Shown: positions 40,801-50,032 of the stretch, piece by piece
Layout: each line of letters begins with the position of its first letter
Numbering within the stretch: the first letter of the stretch is position 1
Assembly (NCBI GenBank): GCA_023382655.1
Contig: JAHDWK010000013.1
Location: 1-64,000 of the forward strand
Direction of reading: 5' to 3'
Length of the DNA: 64,000 bases
Source: Anaerolineae bacterium
GTDB taxonomy: Bacteria; Chloroflexota; Anaerolineae; Promineifilales; Promineifilaceae
Position numbers and translations under genes: made by a program
Notes under the pieces: generated by a model
Told to the model about the DNA's origin: nothing
Databases searched by the model: none
What the model saw: only the letters and a program-made list of their open reading frames with translations

Positions 40801-41695
40801 CCGGTTTCACCCGCTTCGCGTTCCGGTCAATGCGCTTGATAAAACTGAGTAAGGTATCGCCGGGGCCAACTTCGACAAAGGTGTCTACCCCTTCTGACAG
40901 CAGCCAGTTCATGGAAGCCGTCCAGGCCACGCCGGCCGTCAATTGCGCTTTGAGTTCGGCGCGAATCTCGTCCGGGGTGGTCAACGGCCGTGCCACCACA
41001 TTGCCAGTCACCGGGCACACGGCCGTGTGCATGGGCGTCTCGTCTACGGCAGCGGCAAACTCTTCGGCCACCGAAGCCATCAGTGGCGAATGGGCGGCAA
41101 TGCTGATGGGCAGTTTGACCACCTTACGCGCCCCTGCCTGTTCCGCTAGGGTCACGGCCGTGTCCAACGCCGCTGCATCCCCGGAAATGACCACCTGTCC
41201 TGGGCAGTTATCGTTGGCTATCTGCACGGGACGGGTTGTTTGTTCACTAGCCTGGGTACAAAGTTGTTGCACGGCCGTCATCTCCAGCCCCAAAATAGCC
41301 GCCATCGCCCCCGGCGCCCGTTCACCGGCCAGCTTCATCAACTCACCGCGCCGCCGCACCAGCCGCAGCCCATCAGCAAAAGAAACCACCCCTGCCGCCG
41401 CCAATGCCGAAAATTCGCCCAGGCTGTGCCCGGCCACAAACTGCGGCATTTCCCAATCTGTTGCTTTCATCCAGGCCAACATCGCCATACTGGTCGTGAA
41501 AATGGCCGGCTGCTGGTTGACTGTATCAATTAGCTCTATTTCGGGGCCGGTAAAACAGAGGGTAGACAGAGAAAAGCCAAGCAGTTCATCCGCCTGATCA
41601 AAAACAGCACGCGCTTCTGGGGAGTGTTGCGCCAACGCCTGCCCCATGCCTACGTGCTGTGATCCCTGTCCGGGAAAGAGAAAAGTGGTACTCAT
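40778..41695 (-). CDS. fabD: Malonyl-CoA:ACP transacylase
   Basis: 305 residues. FLFPGQGSQHVGMG opens the fold; the catalytic serine is in GHSLGEFSALAAAG, with the Arg-containing RRRGELMKLA and the C-terminal His in SIAAHSPLM. It moves malonyl units from CoA to ACP. It lies between rpmF and fabG, matching the common rpmF-(plsX)-fabH-fabD-fabG order minus some members. The last residues (KRVKPDSVIGNP) are encoded by a TAATCGG-type repeat array, so this tail is lineage-specific. Confidence 0.95.
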   Translation of the reverse strand: MSTTFLFPGQGSQHVGMGQALAQHSPEARAVFDQADELLGFSLSTLCFTGPEIELIDTVNQQPAIFTTSMAMLAWMKATDWEMPQFVAGHSLGEFSALAAAGVVSFADGLRLVRRRGELMKLAGERAPGAMAAILGLEMTAVQQLCTQASEQTTRPVQIANDNCPGQVVISGDAAALDTAVTLAEQAGARKVVKLPISIAAHSPLMASVAEEFAAAVDETPMHTAVCPVTGNVVARPLTTPDEIRAELKAQLTAGVAWTASMNWLLSEGVDTFVEVGPGDTLLSFIKRIDRNAKRVKPDSVIGNP

Positions 41696-41699
41696 TTCG

Positions 41700-41768
41700 T
41701 TCGGTAATCCGTAATCGGTAATTCGGAGAACGGATTACGGATTACCGATTACGGTTCACGGATTACCG
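41700..41768. repeat. GGTAATCCGTAATCGGTAAT array
   Basis: Forward units followed by ACGGATTACGGATTACCGAT; between rpmF and fabD. Confidence 0.7.
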
Positions 41769-41780
41769 TCTGCCACAAAC

Positions 41781-41808
41781 AAAAAGGCCGCTAATCATGC
41801 GGCCTTTT
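41781..41808 (-). terminator. Intrinsic terminator after rpmF
   Basis: On the minus strand AAAAGGCCGC-ATGATTA-GCGGCCTTTTT; eight bases after the rpmF stop. fabD may therefore have its own promoter or depend on readthrough. Confidence 0.85.
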
Positions 41809-41816
41809 CTGTCTCA

Positions 41817-41999
41817 TTATTCGCTGGCCGGTAAAATCTGGCGACCACGATATTGCCCACATTCCAGGCAAACGTGGTGCGCCCGCTTCATCGCGCCACA
41901 CTCCGGACAAGGTACCAGATGGAAACCCTTGAGCGCATGATGGGCGCGCCGCCGATCCCGACGCGCTTTAGAAACTTTATGCTTTGGTACAGCACCCAT
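41817..41999 (-). CDS. rpmF: Ribosomal protein L32
   Basis: 60 residues. [20 protein letters not shown] is the canonical L32 N-terminus and [18 protein letters not shown] gives four zinc-binding cysteines, the Zn-containing (C+) form. Part of the large ribosomal subunit. A strong terminator follows directly. Confidence 0.97.
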   Translation of the reverse strand: MGAVPKHKVSKARRDRRRAHHALKGFHLVPCPECGAMKRAHHVCLECGQYRGRQILPASE

Positions 42000-42137
42000 G
42001 ACAACATCCTCTCTTTACAAACCCTCACTAATTGGGGGAAACAGATTTTTACAAAAAATAAGCGGCTTCACGCCGCGAAGAGCAATTATAACGACCCCTC
42101 GTTTACTGTCAAATTTTGGCTGGTGTGGGGCGGATGA

Positions 42138-42611
42138 CTAATCGGCCGTCGGCTGTGGTTCGGTTTCGCCCTCTTTTTGCACCTTGTTCAGGCCATTGCG
42201 CACTACGGCCAAAGAACGCAGCAAATCCTCTTCCAGGCGGGTCAGCACTTCCAGCACGTAAGAGTCGGCGTCGTGGCGCAGAGCGTCCGCGTCACGGCGG
42301 GCGCGTTCCAGGATATTGTCCGCCCGCTGCTGTGAAGATTGGGTGATGGAGTCCCGTTTAACCAGCTCGGTGGCTTCTTGTTTGGCCAGGCCGCGGATGC
42401 GTTCCGCTTCCTCGTGCGCCTGAGCCAGAATGCGATCCTTGTCTGCTTCTACTCGATTGGCACGTTTGATCTCTTCGGGAATGGCTACCCGCAGTTGGTC
42501 AATCAGGTTGTAAATTTTGTCTTCATTGACTAAGAGATACGCACTGAGAGGCAACCGTGTGCTGTCGTTTAATAATTGTTCGAGGCGATCAACCAGTTGT
42601 TGTATGTCCAT
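42138..42611 (-). CDS. Coiled-coil hypothetical protein
   Basis: 157 residues, charged and helical. After an N-terminal region (RLEQLLNDSTRLPLSAYLLVNEDKIYNLIDQLR), residues about 50-140 are a long amphipathic coiled coil (RILAQAHEEAERIRGLAKQE, RADNILERARRDADALRHDA), resembling the b subunit of ATP synthase or DivIVA-like scaffold proteins but without a membrane anchor. Function unknown. It lies upstream of rpmF in the same direction and opposite to the kinase gene. Confidence 0.75.
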   Translation of the reverse strand: MDIQQLVDRLEQLLNDSTRLPLSAYLLVNEDKIYNLIDQLRVAIPEEIKRANRVEADKDRILAQAHEEAERIRGLAKQEATELVKRDSITQSSQQRADNILERARRDADALRHDADSYVLEVLTRLEEDLLRSLAVVRNGLNKVQKEGETEPQPTAD

Positions 42612-42767
42612 GTTTCTGCCCTATTCTCGTTGTTTGCTGTCAGGATAGCCTGCGACCTGCCGCCATGTGCGGTTAATTATAGGGGATTTTTGGGAAAGTG
42701 GAAAACTGATTAACGGGACGATTCTCCCCTTTAGCGCAAATAGGGGCATGTGGTATAAATTGCGCTT

Positions 42768-45700
42768 ATGAGCGCGCAGCAGACGATCAACGGCCGTTAC
42801 CATATCCTCAACCTCCACACCGACCTCATCGGCCAGGGAGCGATGGGCGCCGTTTATCGTGGGGTTGACCGGCAAACCGGCGAACCCGTCGCCATCAAGC
42901 ACCTCAAACCAGAGTTACTCGCCGCCAATCCGCGCCAGCTTGACCGCTTTGCCCGCGAAGGGGAACTGCTGCGCCAGTTGAACCATCCCAACATCGTCAA
43001 AGTGTTAGAAGCTGTGGCCGAAGCCGGGCAGCATTACATCATCATGGAATATGTGCAGGGCGGTTCCCTGCGCGATTTGCTGGATAAACAGCCGCAACTG
43101 GCCATCCCCCGCGTCTTGAGCATTGCCATAGACGTGGCCGACGCCCTGACACGCACCCACCGCCTGAACATCATCCACCGTGATTTAAAACCGGCCAATG
43201 TGCTGCTGGCCCAAGATGGTAGCCCGCGCCTGACGGACTTTGGCCTGGCCTTTCTGGAAGATGGGGCGAACCTGACCCAATCGGGGGCGCTGGTGGGCAC
43301 GTTGGATTACATCCCGCCAGAGGCCTGCCAGGGCAAGGCACTGGACCGGCGCATGGACATCTGGTCGTTTGGCGTAATGTTGTTTGAGATGTTGGCCGGG
43401 CAACGGCCGTTCACCGGCAACAACCTCTACGCCACCATCACCGCCATCCTCTCCACCCCCACACCAGACCTGTTCCGCTTCCGCGCCGACGTGAACGACG
43501 CCCTGGCCGACCTGGTGTACCGCATGTTGCAAAAAGACCCGCAGCAGCGCATCCCCAGCAGCCGGTTGGTAGGTGCGGAGTTGGAAGCGATTATGCAAGG
43601 GTCAGACATTCGCCCCGCGGCCACCGTCACCCTGCTGCGTGAACAGATTGTGCTGCCGGACAGGCCACGCTTTGAGACCAGTACCTCAGACAAAACGGCC
43701 GTACACCGCCACAACCTGCCCCCCCAAACCATGCCCTGCATTGGCCGGGAGGCCGAACTGGCGGCGCTGACCGAATTTGTCAACGACGCGCAAAAACGGC
43801 TCATCTCTATCGTGGGGGCGGGTGGCATGGGCAAGACGCGCCTGGCGCTGGCGCTGGCCGAACAGCAGGTGGGGCGCTTTAGCTACGGGGTCTATTTTGT
43901 GCCGCTGGCAGCAACAGACAGCCGCGCCGATATGGTCAACGCCATTGCCGAAGCGGTGGAGTTTCACTTTTATACCGGCGGCAACCCGGAGCAGCAGTTG
44001 TTGGACTTTTTGCGTGAAAAAGAGACGCTGCTGATTTTGGACAGCGTGGAGCATTTGCAGGAGAGCGCGGGTTTGTTAACCGAATTATTGTCGGCAGCTA
44101 CGGCCGTGACCCTCATTCTCACCTCCCGCGAGCGGCTGCGCCTGCGCGAAGAGCAGGTCATCACCCTGGCCGAATGGGAATTCCCGGCGTCCCTGGCCCC
44201 ACAGGCCGCGTTGCTGTCCGCGCCGGCACTGCTGTTCACCCAATCGGCGCAGCGGCTACAGCCCAATTTTGAACTGGACGCACACGATCTGCCCGCTCTG
44301 GCCGACATTTGTCGCGCTGTGGGCGGCACGCCCTTGGGCTTGATGCTGGCGGCAACCTGGGTGGAAATGCTCACCATTGCCGAGATTGCCACGGAGATCA
44401 GCGCCAGCCTGGACTTTCTGGAAACGGACATGCGCGATGTGCCCGAACGCCATCGCAGCCTGCGCGCTGTGTTTGACTCTTCGTGGAACTTGCTCAATGA
44501 CAGCGAGCGGGATGTGTTTATGAAGCTTTCCGTCTTTCAGGGTGGTTTTAGCCGCCAGGCGGCGCAGGAGATTACCGATGCGTCGCTGCGTGACCTGATG
44601 GCGCTGTCGAATCGTTCGCTGCTACACCGTGACCCCGACGGCCGTTACCATACCCAGCGCCTGTTGCAACAGTACGCTGCCGAGCAGCTCAGCCAATCAC
44701 CCGACGCCCACTTTACGGTACACGACCAGCACGCCGCCTACTACGCCGCCATGCTGCACACGCACAACCAACAGATGAAAGGCAGCGACCAGCAGGCGGC
44801 GCTGGCGGAGATGCAGCAAGAAGAAGACAACCTGCGCGCGGCCTGGGAATGGGCGCTGGGCCAGGGGCAGACGGAGTTGCTGCACCAGATGGTAGACGCG
44901 CTGTGCCGGTTTTATGATTGGCGCGGTCGTTACCAGGAAGGCGACCAGTTTTGCAGCACGGCCGTACGCCAACTGGCGCGTGCCCTGGACGGCGAAAGTG
45001 TGCGCCTATGGGCCAAACTGCTCGGCTGGCAGGGCAAATTTAACCTGCTGCTGGGCCGCACCGAAGTCGCCGGGCAGGTGATTGAACAGGGGCTAAAACT
45101 GTTCGATGGTTCATCGCTGGCCTGGGCCGATACCCGCGCCGAAACCGCCTTCCTCTTGCGCCGCCAGGCGCAATATTTCCTGATGTCCGGCGACCGGGAA
45201 CAGGCGCGGCAGGCCGGCGCCCAAAGTCTGGAACTGCTGGAAGCGCTGAGCGACGAATGGGGTACCGCCTACACGCTGGATGTGTTGGGGCAAATTGCCT
45301 GGAATGTGGGCGCGTATGGCGAGGCGCAGCCGCTGTATGAACGCAGCCTGACCATCCGCCAATCTCTTGGCGACCGGCGCGGCACGGCCGATTCGTTGCG
45401 GGCGTTGGGTCTCATTGCCTTATTCCAGGGGCGCATCCCGGACACAGCGCGGCTGATGCAAGAGAGCAACACTGTTCGCAAAGAGATTGGCGATGTGGCG
45501 GGCACGGCCGTTGGTCTGGCCGATATGGGCACCGCTTTTATGATCGCCGGTAACTTCCCGGAAGCCATTAAACTGCTGGAAGAAAGTCTGGCGCTGTACA
45601 CCCAGTTAGGCTATCGGCAGGCTATGGCCCACTGGTATACCTTGCTGGCGTTGGGCTGCCTCTCCCATGGTGAATTTGAAAAGTCGCGCCGCCACGCCGA

Positions 45701-46274
45701 ACGCGGGCGCACCCTCTCCCGCGAGGTCAGCTATAAACGGGGCGCCGCCCTCAGCAATTGGGTACTGGGCTGTCTCAACGTCGTCGCCGGTAACGACACC
45801 GGAGCCAAATCGTTATTTTCGCAAAGTGTCACCCTCTTCCGCGAGATCAACCAGCAAGATGAACTGGCCTGGGCGCTGGCAGAATTGAGCAAGGTGGAAC
45901 TGGCATTGGGCAACCCGGCAGCGGCGCAGGCGCAGGTGTTGGAAGCGCTGCAAATTGGGGCGCGGCTCAAGTCCTTTTTACCGCTGAATTTTGCTTTGCC
46001 GGCCACGGCCGTACTCCTGGCCTGGCAAAGCGCCCAAACGGATGATCCCGCCGCCCGCCGGCAGCTTCAAGAACAGGCTATAGAATTGTATGCCCTGGCG
46101 GCGCGTTACCCCTCAGTGGGTAAATCGGCTTACCTGGATGGCATCACCGGGGCGCATATCCGGGAAATGACGGCCAGTTTACCGGCAGACGTACAGCAGG
46201 CGGCGCAAGAACGGGGGCAGCAGGGGGATTTGTTCACGGCCGTGCTCGCCCTCATCCAGCAATTATCCGCTTAA
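42768..46274 (+). CDS. Ser/Thr kinase - STAND-like NTPase - TPR protein
   Basis: 1168 residues in three parts. A Hanks-type kinase (about 10-275) has GQGAMGAVYRG, the ATP lysine in VAIKHLK, HRDLKPANVLL and DFG (TDFGLAF): active. A P-loop NTPase (about 325-600) has VGAGGMGKTRLALAL as Walker A and LLILDSVEHL as Walker B, in the style of STAND/LuxR-type ATPases. A C-terminal array of about eight TPR-like repeats (about 640-1060; for example AGNFPEAIKLLEESLALYTQLG) would bind partners or keep the NTPase inactive. Such fusions act as signal-gated switches. No dedicated substrate or effector gene is beside it. Confidence 0.9.
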   Translation: MSAQQTINGRYHILNLHTDLIGQGAMGAVYRGVDRQTGEPVAIKHLKPELLAANPRQLDRFAREGELLRQLNHPNIVKVLEAVAEAGQHYIIMEYVQGGSLRDLLDKQPQLAIPRVLSIAIDVADALTRTHRLNIIHRDLKPANVLLAQDGSPRLTDFGLAFLEDGANLTQSGALVGTLDYIPPEACQGKALDRRMDIWSFGVMLFEMLAGQRPFTGNNLYATITAILSTPTPDLFRFRADVNDALADLVYRMLQKDPQQRIPSSRLVGAELEAIMQGSDIRPAATVTLLREQIVLPDRPRFETSTSDKTAVHRHNLPPQTMPCIGREAELAALTEFVNDAQKRLISIVGAGGMGKTRLALALAEQQVGRFSYGVYFVPLAATDSRADMVNAIAEAVEFHFYTGGNPEQQLLDFLREKETLLILDSVEHLQESAGLLTELLSAATAVTLILTSRERLRLREEQVITLAEWEFPASLAPQAALLSAPALLFTQSAQRLQPNFELDAHDLPALADICRAVGGTPLGLMLAATWVEMLTIAEIATEISASLDFLETDMRDVPERHRSLRAVFDSSWNLLNDSERDVFMKLSVFQGGFSRQAAQEITDASLRDLMALSNRSLLHRDPDGRYHTQRLLQQYAAEQLSQSPDAHFTVHDQHAAYYAAMLHTHNQQMKGSDQQAALAEMQQEEDNLRAAWEWALGQGQTELLHQMVDALCRFYDWRGRYQEGDQFCSTAVRQLARALDGESVRLWAKLLGWQGKFNLLLGRTEVAGQVIEQGLKLFDGSSLAWADTRAETAFLLRRQAQYFLMSGDREQARQAGAQSLELLEALSDEWGTAYTLDVLGQIAWNVGAYGEAQPLYERSLTIRQSLGDRRGTADSLRALGLIALFQGRIPDTARLMQESNTVRKEIGDVAGTAVGLADMGTAFMIAGNFPEAIKLLEESLALYTQLGYRQAMAHWYTLLALGCLSHGEFEKSRRHAERGRTLSREVSYKRGAALSNWVLGCLNVVAGNDTGAKSLFSQSVTLFREINQQDELAWALAELSKVELALGNPAAAQAQVLEALQIGARLKSFLPLNFALPATAVLLAWQSAQTDDPAARRQLQEQAIELYALAARYPSVGKSAYLDGITGAHIREMTASLPADVQQAAQERGQQGDLFTAVLALIQQLSA

Positions 46275-46275
46275 A

Positions 46276-46307
46276 GACCCTAAGGGTTTCCAAAAAACCT
46301 TAGGGTT
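46276..46307 (+). terminator. Terminator-like hairpin after the kinase
   Basis: ACCCTAAGG and CCTTAGGGTTT pair around a short A-rich loop right after the stop codon; a weak T tract follows. Confidence 0.65.
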
Positions 46308-46327
46308 TAAAAAGACGAGGAGAAAAA

Positions 46328-46774
46328 ATGATGGCCCTGGATCGATCTTTTGTAGAGTTGAACCGTGCATCCACGGAGCGCATCCGCGCCCTGGCAGCGC
46401 GCCTAAGCGACGCCGAAATGCAGCACCCCGTCGGCGAACATTGGACGGTAGGCATTGTGTATGCCCATATCGCCTGGTGGGACCGGCGGGTGATGTACGT
46501 GCTGGACATGACGGAGAAGAACGGAGAGTTATTTGTGCCGGAGATTGATATTTTCGTCAATGACCTGTCCTTGCCGTTGTGGGCGGCTGTGCCGCCGCGT
46601 GAAGCGGTACGTATTGCGCTGGACACGGCCGTGACGCTAGACGCCCGCCTGGAAAATTACGACCCCACTCTGCTGGCAGAAATCTACAATTACCAAAAAC
46701 GCTGGGTCATCCGCGCCCTGCACCGCAATGAACATCTGGATGAAGCGGAAGCGGCGTTGAGGATGACAGGGTGA
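46328..46774 (+). CDS. DinB-like / maleylpyruvate isomerase-like protein
   Basis: 148 residues, four-helix bundle. LNRASTERIRALAARLSDAEMQ, then GEHWTVGIVYAHIAWWDRRV with the first His, and HRNEHLDEAEAALR near the C-terminus with the second pair fit the DinB/DUF664 superfamily of metal-binding thiol-dependent enzymes. The usual three-His triad seems complete (H36-area, H139-area) but I cannot verify geometry. GAGGAG lies five bases before ATG 46328. The function (thiol transfer or stress) is not determinable. Confidence 0.75.
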   Translation: MMALDRSFVELNRASTERIRALAARLSDAEMQHPVGEHWTVGIVYAHIAWWDRRVMYVLDMTEKNGELFVPEIDIFVNDLSLPLWAAVPPREAVRIALDTAVTLDARLENYDPTLLAEIYNYQKRWVIRALHRNEHLDEAEAALRMTG

Positions 46775-46862
46775 CAAGGTGATGGGGTGATGAGGTGATG
46801 AGGCGTAGGGGTGAGGCAGAAGGGCAATACCTTTGCCATTCACCTAAACCTTCGCCCCACCT
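46775..46862. repeat. GTGATGGGGTGATGAGGTGA array
   Basis: GGTGATGAGG units then inverted CACCT..CCTCACCCC; between the DinB-like and lipoprotein genes. Confidence 0.5.
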
Positions 46863-46883
46863 GCCTCACCCATTCGTGATAAG

Positions 46884-48002
46884 ATGAAAAGTATCGCGCT
46901 TATTGTTGTGATTTTGTGGGTGGTGTTGGTGATGGCGGCCTGCCAAACGACGGAAACGCCGCCGGCGGCAACGCCTTGTGGGGTGGACACGGCCCAAAGC
47001 GGCTTTGGGGCGGCCGTTGCCCTGACCCTGCTCGACGAAGCCAACACCCGGCTGGAAGGGGTACAGGTGAGCTACCGGGTGAATGGGGGGGAGTGGCAAG
47101 AATACCCAGAACGGGTGAACGGCCGTGCCACCCTGACCGGCATCACAGGCACTTACCAGATTCGGGCGCAAAAGCCCGGCTACCAGACCACCGAAACCAT
47201 CGTCCCGCTGGCCGCTTTCTCTTGCGCAGGAGAACCGGCGCAGACCACGATGATCCTGCCGGCCGCCCAATGCCCCGTTACGCCGCACCCCCTGCTCATC
47301 CAACTACCACCTGCCGGCTCACCCCAACTGCACGCCACGGACGCCAACGGCCGTGAGCGCGCCCTCACTTGCCAGGAACAAGACGACCACGGTTGCCAAC
47401 AGTATGCCCTGCCCCTCCAACAGGGTGATGTGGGTAACTTTTCGCTAGAAATCGAAGGGCTGCCAGACATTGGTGATATGGAGGTAGTTGACGGCGTGGT
47501 CTCGTATGCCACCGCGCCATACGACGTAACCCTAAACCAGGGCAACCGGCAGCAGTCCTTTGCTCTGGCGGCGGCCGAATCGGCCACGCTCACGCTGCCG
47601 GTGGAACGAGATGAAGTGGGCTGCCCGTTGGTAGATTTAACGGCCGTGACCCTCACCACCACCCCCGCCTACCCCGAACCCGGCGTGTACTTAGCCGGCA
47701 ATCTGCTGATGACCGACCTGAGCGCCGCGGTCTGCCAGCAAACACCCACCCTCAGCGACATCACCTACATTATGAAACTACCGCCCGGCACGCGGCTGGA
47801 GGAGGCGCAGATGATTTATTGGCGCGATGAGGCGTGGGTAACGGGGGAATGTCGCCTGGAAGACGGCCAATACCTCTGCATCGCCCAACTGCCCAACCCC
47901 CTCATCAACCAGACCTATTCCGTGCGCGCTGTTGTCAACGGCGAAGAGTACATCGGCACGCAACTCCCTCTCACCAACCTCTGCATGGTCTTTAGCGAAT
48001 AA
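46884..48002 (+). CDS. Lipoprotein with carboxypeptidase-regulatory-like domain
   Basis: 372 residues. Lipoprotein signal MKSIALIVVILWVVLVMAAC with lipobox VMAAC; the mature protein is anchored outside the membrane. The first third (VALTLLDEANTRLEGVQVSY, LTGITGTYQIRAQKPGYQTTE) is a carboxypeptidase-regulatory-like beta sandwich; the remaining two thirds are beta-rich and Cys-containing without a family I recognise. The ribosome-binding site is weak. It may bind a ligand or another surface protein. Confidence 0.75.
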   Translation: MKSIALIVVILWVVLVMAACQTTETPPAATPCGVDTAQSGFGAAVALTLLDEANTRLEGVQVSYRVNGGEWQEYPERVNGRATLTGITGTYQIRAQKPGYQTTETIVPLAAFSCAGEPAQTTMILPAAQCPVTPHPLLIQLPPAGSPQLHATDANGRERALTCQEQDDHGCQQYALPLQQGDVGNFSLEIEGLPDIGDMEVVDGVVSYATAPYDVTLNQGNRQQSFALAAAESATLTLPVERDEVGCPLVDLTAVTLTTTPAYPEPGVYLAGNLLMTDLSAAVCQQTPTLSDITYIMKLPPGTRLEEAQMIYWRDEAWVTGECRLEDGQYLCIAQLPNPLINQTYSVRAVVNGEEYIGTQLPLTNLCMVFSE

Positions 48003-48129
48003 GGTGGCAAGTGGCGAGTTGTTTGCCATTTGCCACCCCCTCTTTTTTGCCACCGGTCAAAGTAGGACTATAATCCCGTTGGATGCAGTGCGTCATTTAT
48101 TGGCTGATATGTGAAGGAGAGACAAACTC

Positions 48130-48693
48130 ATGCGACTGGGGAAAGATTTACTCAATAAACCAATCTATTCGGTGATAGACGGCCGTAACCTCGGCACGGT
48201 CAAAGACATTTACCTCAACAACGACCTCACCGCCATCACTGGCATCTTCGTCGGGCAAGAAGGCATGATCCGGCGCAAGACCTACCTCATTCCCCGCCCT
48301 GGCGTCGTCGTCTTTGGCATAGACGCCATTCTGGTGGTAAACCCGGGTGTGGTGGCCGAAGAAAGCGCCACCGCCGAAGCCGCCTCCTGGGTACGTCTGA
48401 GCAAATTGCGCGGGCGCGTGGTGGACACCCCCAATGGCACCAAAGTCGCCAACATCGGCGATATTGTCATCGGTGAAGAAGGCGACATCGCCGGGTTTAC
48501 CCTGGCTAAAGTACATGTGGATGGTCCCATCGCCGACAAAGGCGCTATCGCCCGCTCCACCCTCATAGACACCGGCCACGCCGACGGCATTATGACCATT
48601 GACCTCACCCTGGCCGAAACCACCGATCTAGCCACCCCACCACCGCCTGCGCCTGAACCAATCACAGAAGAAATACCGGACGAATCAAACTAA
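48130..48693 (+). CDS. PRC-barrel domain protein
   Basis: 187 residues, two PRC-barrel units: about 1-75 (GKDLLNKPIYSVIDGRNLGTVKDIYL) and 85-165 (LRGRVVDTPNGTKVANIGDIVI). The C-terminus is a Pro/Glu-rich tail. PRC barrels occur in the photosynthetic reaction centre H subunit and RimM, and in many proteins of unknown role. AAGGAG lies 8 bases before the ATG. Soluble and probably cytoplasmic. Confidence 0.85.
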   Translation: MRLGKDLLNKPIYSVIDGRNLGTVKDIYLNNDLTAITGIFVGQEGMIRRKTYLIPRPGVVVFGIDAILVVNPGVVAEESATAEAASWVRLSKLRGRVVDTPNGTKVANIGDIVIGEEGDIAGFTLAKVHVDGPIADKGAIARSTLIDTGHADGIMTIDLTLAETTDLATPPPPAPEPITEEIPDESN

Positions 48694-48775
48694 TCCGCAA
48701 AGGGCGCGAAACCACGCAAATACCTCTGCGCCTCCGCACCTCCGCGTTAAAAACTATTTGCTTAGGAGAAATGTC

Positions 48776-49924
48776 ATGGACAGCACAGTCAATTTTGGCC
48801 TTACCAAAGAACAGCAAGAAATCCAACAATTAGCCCGTGAATTTGCCCGCAAAGAAATCGCCCCCCACGCCGAGCATTACGACAAAAGCCACGAATACCC
48901 CTGGCCCATTGTCAAAAAAGCGCAGGAAATGGGCTTCACCTGTCAGAATGTACCCGAAGAATATGGCGGCATGGGGCTGAGCCTGTTTGAAGAGATCATC
49001 GTCGGCGAAGAGTTAGCCTGGGGTTGCTCCGGCATGAGTACGGCTATCGCCGTCAATGGGCTGGCCATCCTGCCCATCCTCATTGCCGGAAACGAAGCCC
49101 AGAAAAAAGAATACTGCGGCCGTATGGCCGACGGCCAAATGGCCAGCTACTGCGCCACCGAGCCGGAAGCCGGTTCCGACGTAGCCGGCATCAAAACCAC
49201 CGCTCGCAAAGAAGGCGACCATTACATCCTCAACGGCAGCAAAACCTTTATCACCGGGGCTACTGTTGCCGACTTTTACACAGTCTTCGCCTACACCGAC
49301 CCCAACACCCGTTATAACGGCATGAGCTGTTTCATTGTAGACCGAGAGTGGGCCGGGGTGAGCGTGGGCAAGCCCTTTGACAAGATGGGGCAGCACGCTT
49401 CGGACACGGCCGAAGTCATCTTCGACAACGTCAAAGTGCCTGCCAGCCACCTACTGGGCAAAGAAGGGGATGGTTTTATCATCGCCATGAAGGTGTTTGA
49501 CCGCAGCCGCCCCGGTACGGCCGCCGGTTCGGTGGGCGTGGCGCAGCGGGCGTTGGACGAATGTGTACGTTACGCCAAAGAACGCAGCACCTGGGGCCAG
49601 CCGCTTTACAAACATCAGGTCATCGGCCACATGATTGCTGACATGGCTATTGAAGTGGAAGCCGCCCGCCTGCTGGTGTGGAAATGCGCCTGGGCCTATG
49701 ACGCGGGCGTGAGCAACACCACCCTGGCGGCGTATGCCAAAGCGTTTGCCGCCGACACCGCCATGAAAGTGACGACCAATGCGGTGCAGGTGTTTGGCGG
49801 CTACGGTTATATGGCCGAGTATCCGGTGGAAAAGTTGATGCGCGACGCCAAGATTTTCCAGATTTACGAAGGTACCAGCCAGATTCAACGCAACATCATT
49901 GTGCGCGAACTATTCCGTAAATAA
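48776..49924 (+). CDS. Acyl-CoA dehydrogenase
   Basis: 382 residues. The FAD-contact motif CATEPEAGSDVAGIKTTA, the substrate-side GSKTFITGA and the C-terminal YEGTSQIQRNIIVREL (with catalytic Glu in YEG) are all present; the 380-residue length matches short/medium-chain members. It oxidises acyl-CoA to enoyl-CoA, passing electrons to ETF. ATG 48776 is preferred over TTG 48758 because AGGAG lies seven bases upstream. A strong terminator follows. No etf or hydratase gene is adjacent. Confidence 0.94.
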   Translation: MDSTVNFGLTKEQQEIQQLAREFARKEIAPHAEHYDKSHEYPWPIVKKAQEMGFTCQNVPEEYGGMGLSLFEEIIVGEELAWGCSGMSTAIAVNGLAILPILIAGNEAQKKEYCGRMADGQMASYCATEPEAGSDVAGIKTTARKEGDHYILNGSKTFITGATVADFYTVFAYTDPNTRYNGMSCFIVDREWAGVSVGKPFDKMGQHASDTAEVIFDNVKVPASHLLGKEGDGFIIAMKVFDRSRPGTAAGSVGVAQRALDECVRYAKERSTWGQPLYKHQVIGHMIADMAIEVEAARLLVWKCAWAYDAGVSNTTLAAYAKAFAADTAMKVTTNAVQVFGGYGYMAEYPVEKLMRDAKIFQIYEGTSQIQRNIIVRELFRK

Positions 49925-49940
49925 TTGCCAATTGGCAATT
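49922..49940. repeat. ATTGCCAATTGGCAAT palindrome
   Basis: TAATTGCCAATTGGCAATTG, a 16-bp palindrome immediately after the acyl-CoA dehydrogenase stop. Confidence 0.5.
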
Positions 49941-49949
49941 GATAAGACT

Positions 49950-49988
49950 AAAGCGCCACTGAACTCGTTTGGTTCAGTGGCGCTTTTT
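49950..49988 (+). terminator. Intrinsic terminator
   Basis: AAAGCGCCACTGAAC, loop, GTTCAGTGGCGCTTTTT; 15 near-perfect pairs plus T tract after the acyl-CoA dehydrogenase gene. Confidence 0.92.
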
Positions 49989-50032
49989 GGGTTAAAATGC
50001 CCGCTTGTTTATGAAAAAGAGGGCATTTATTG

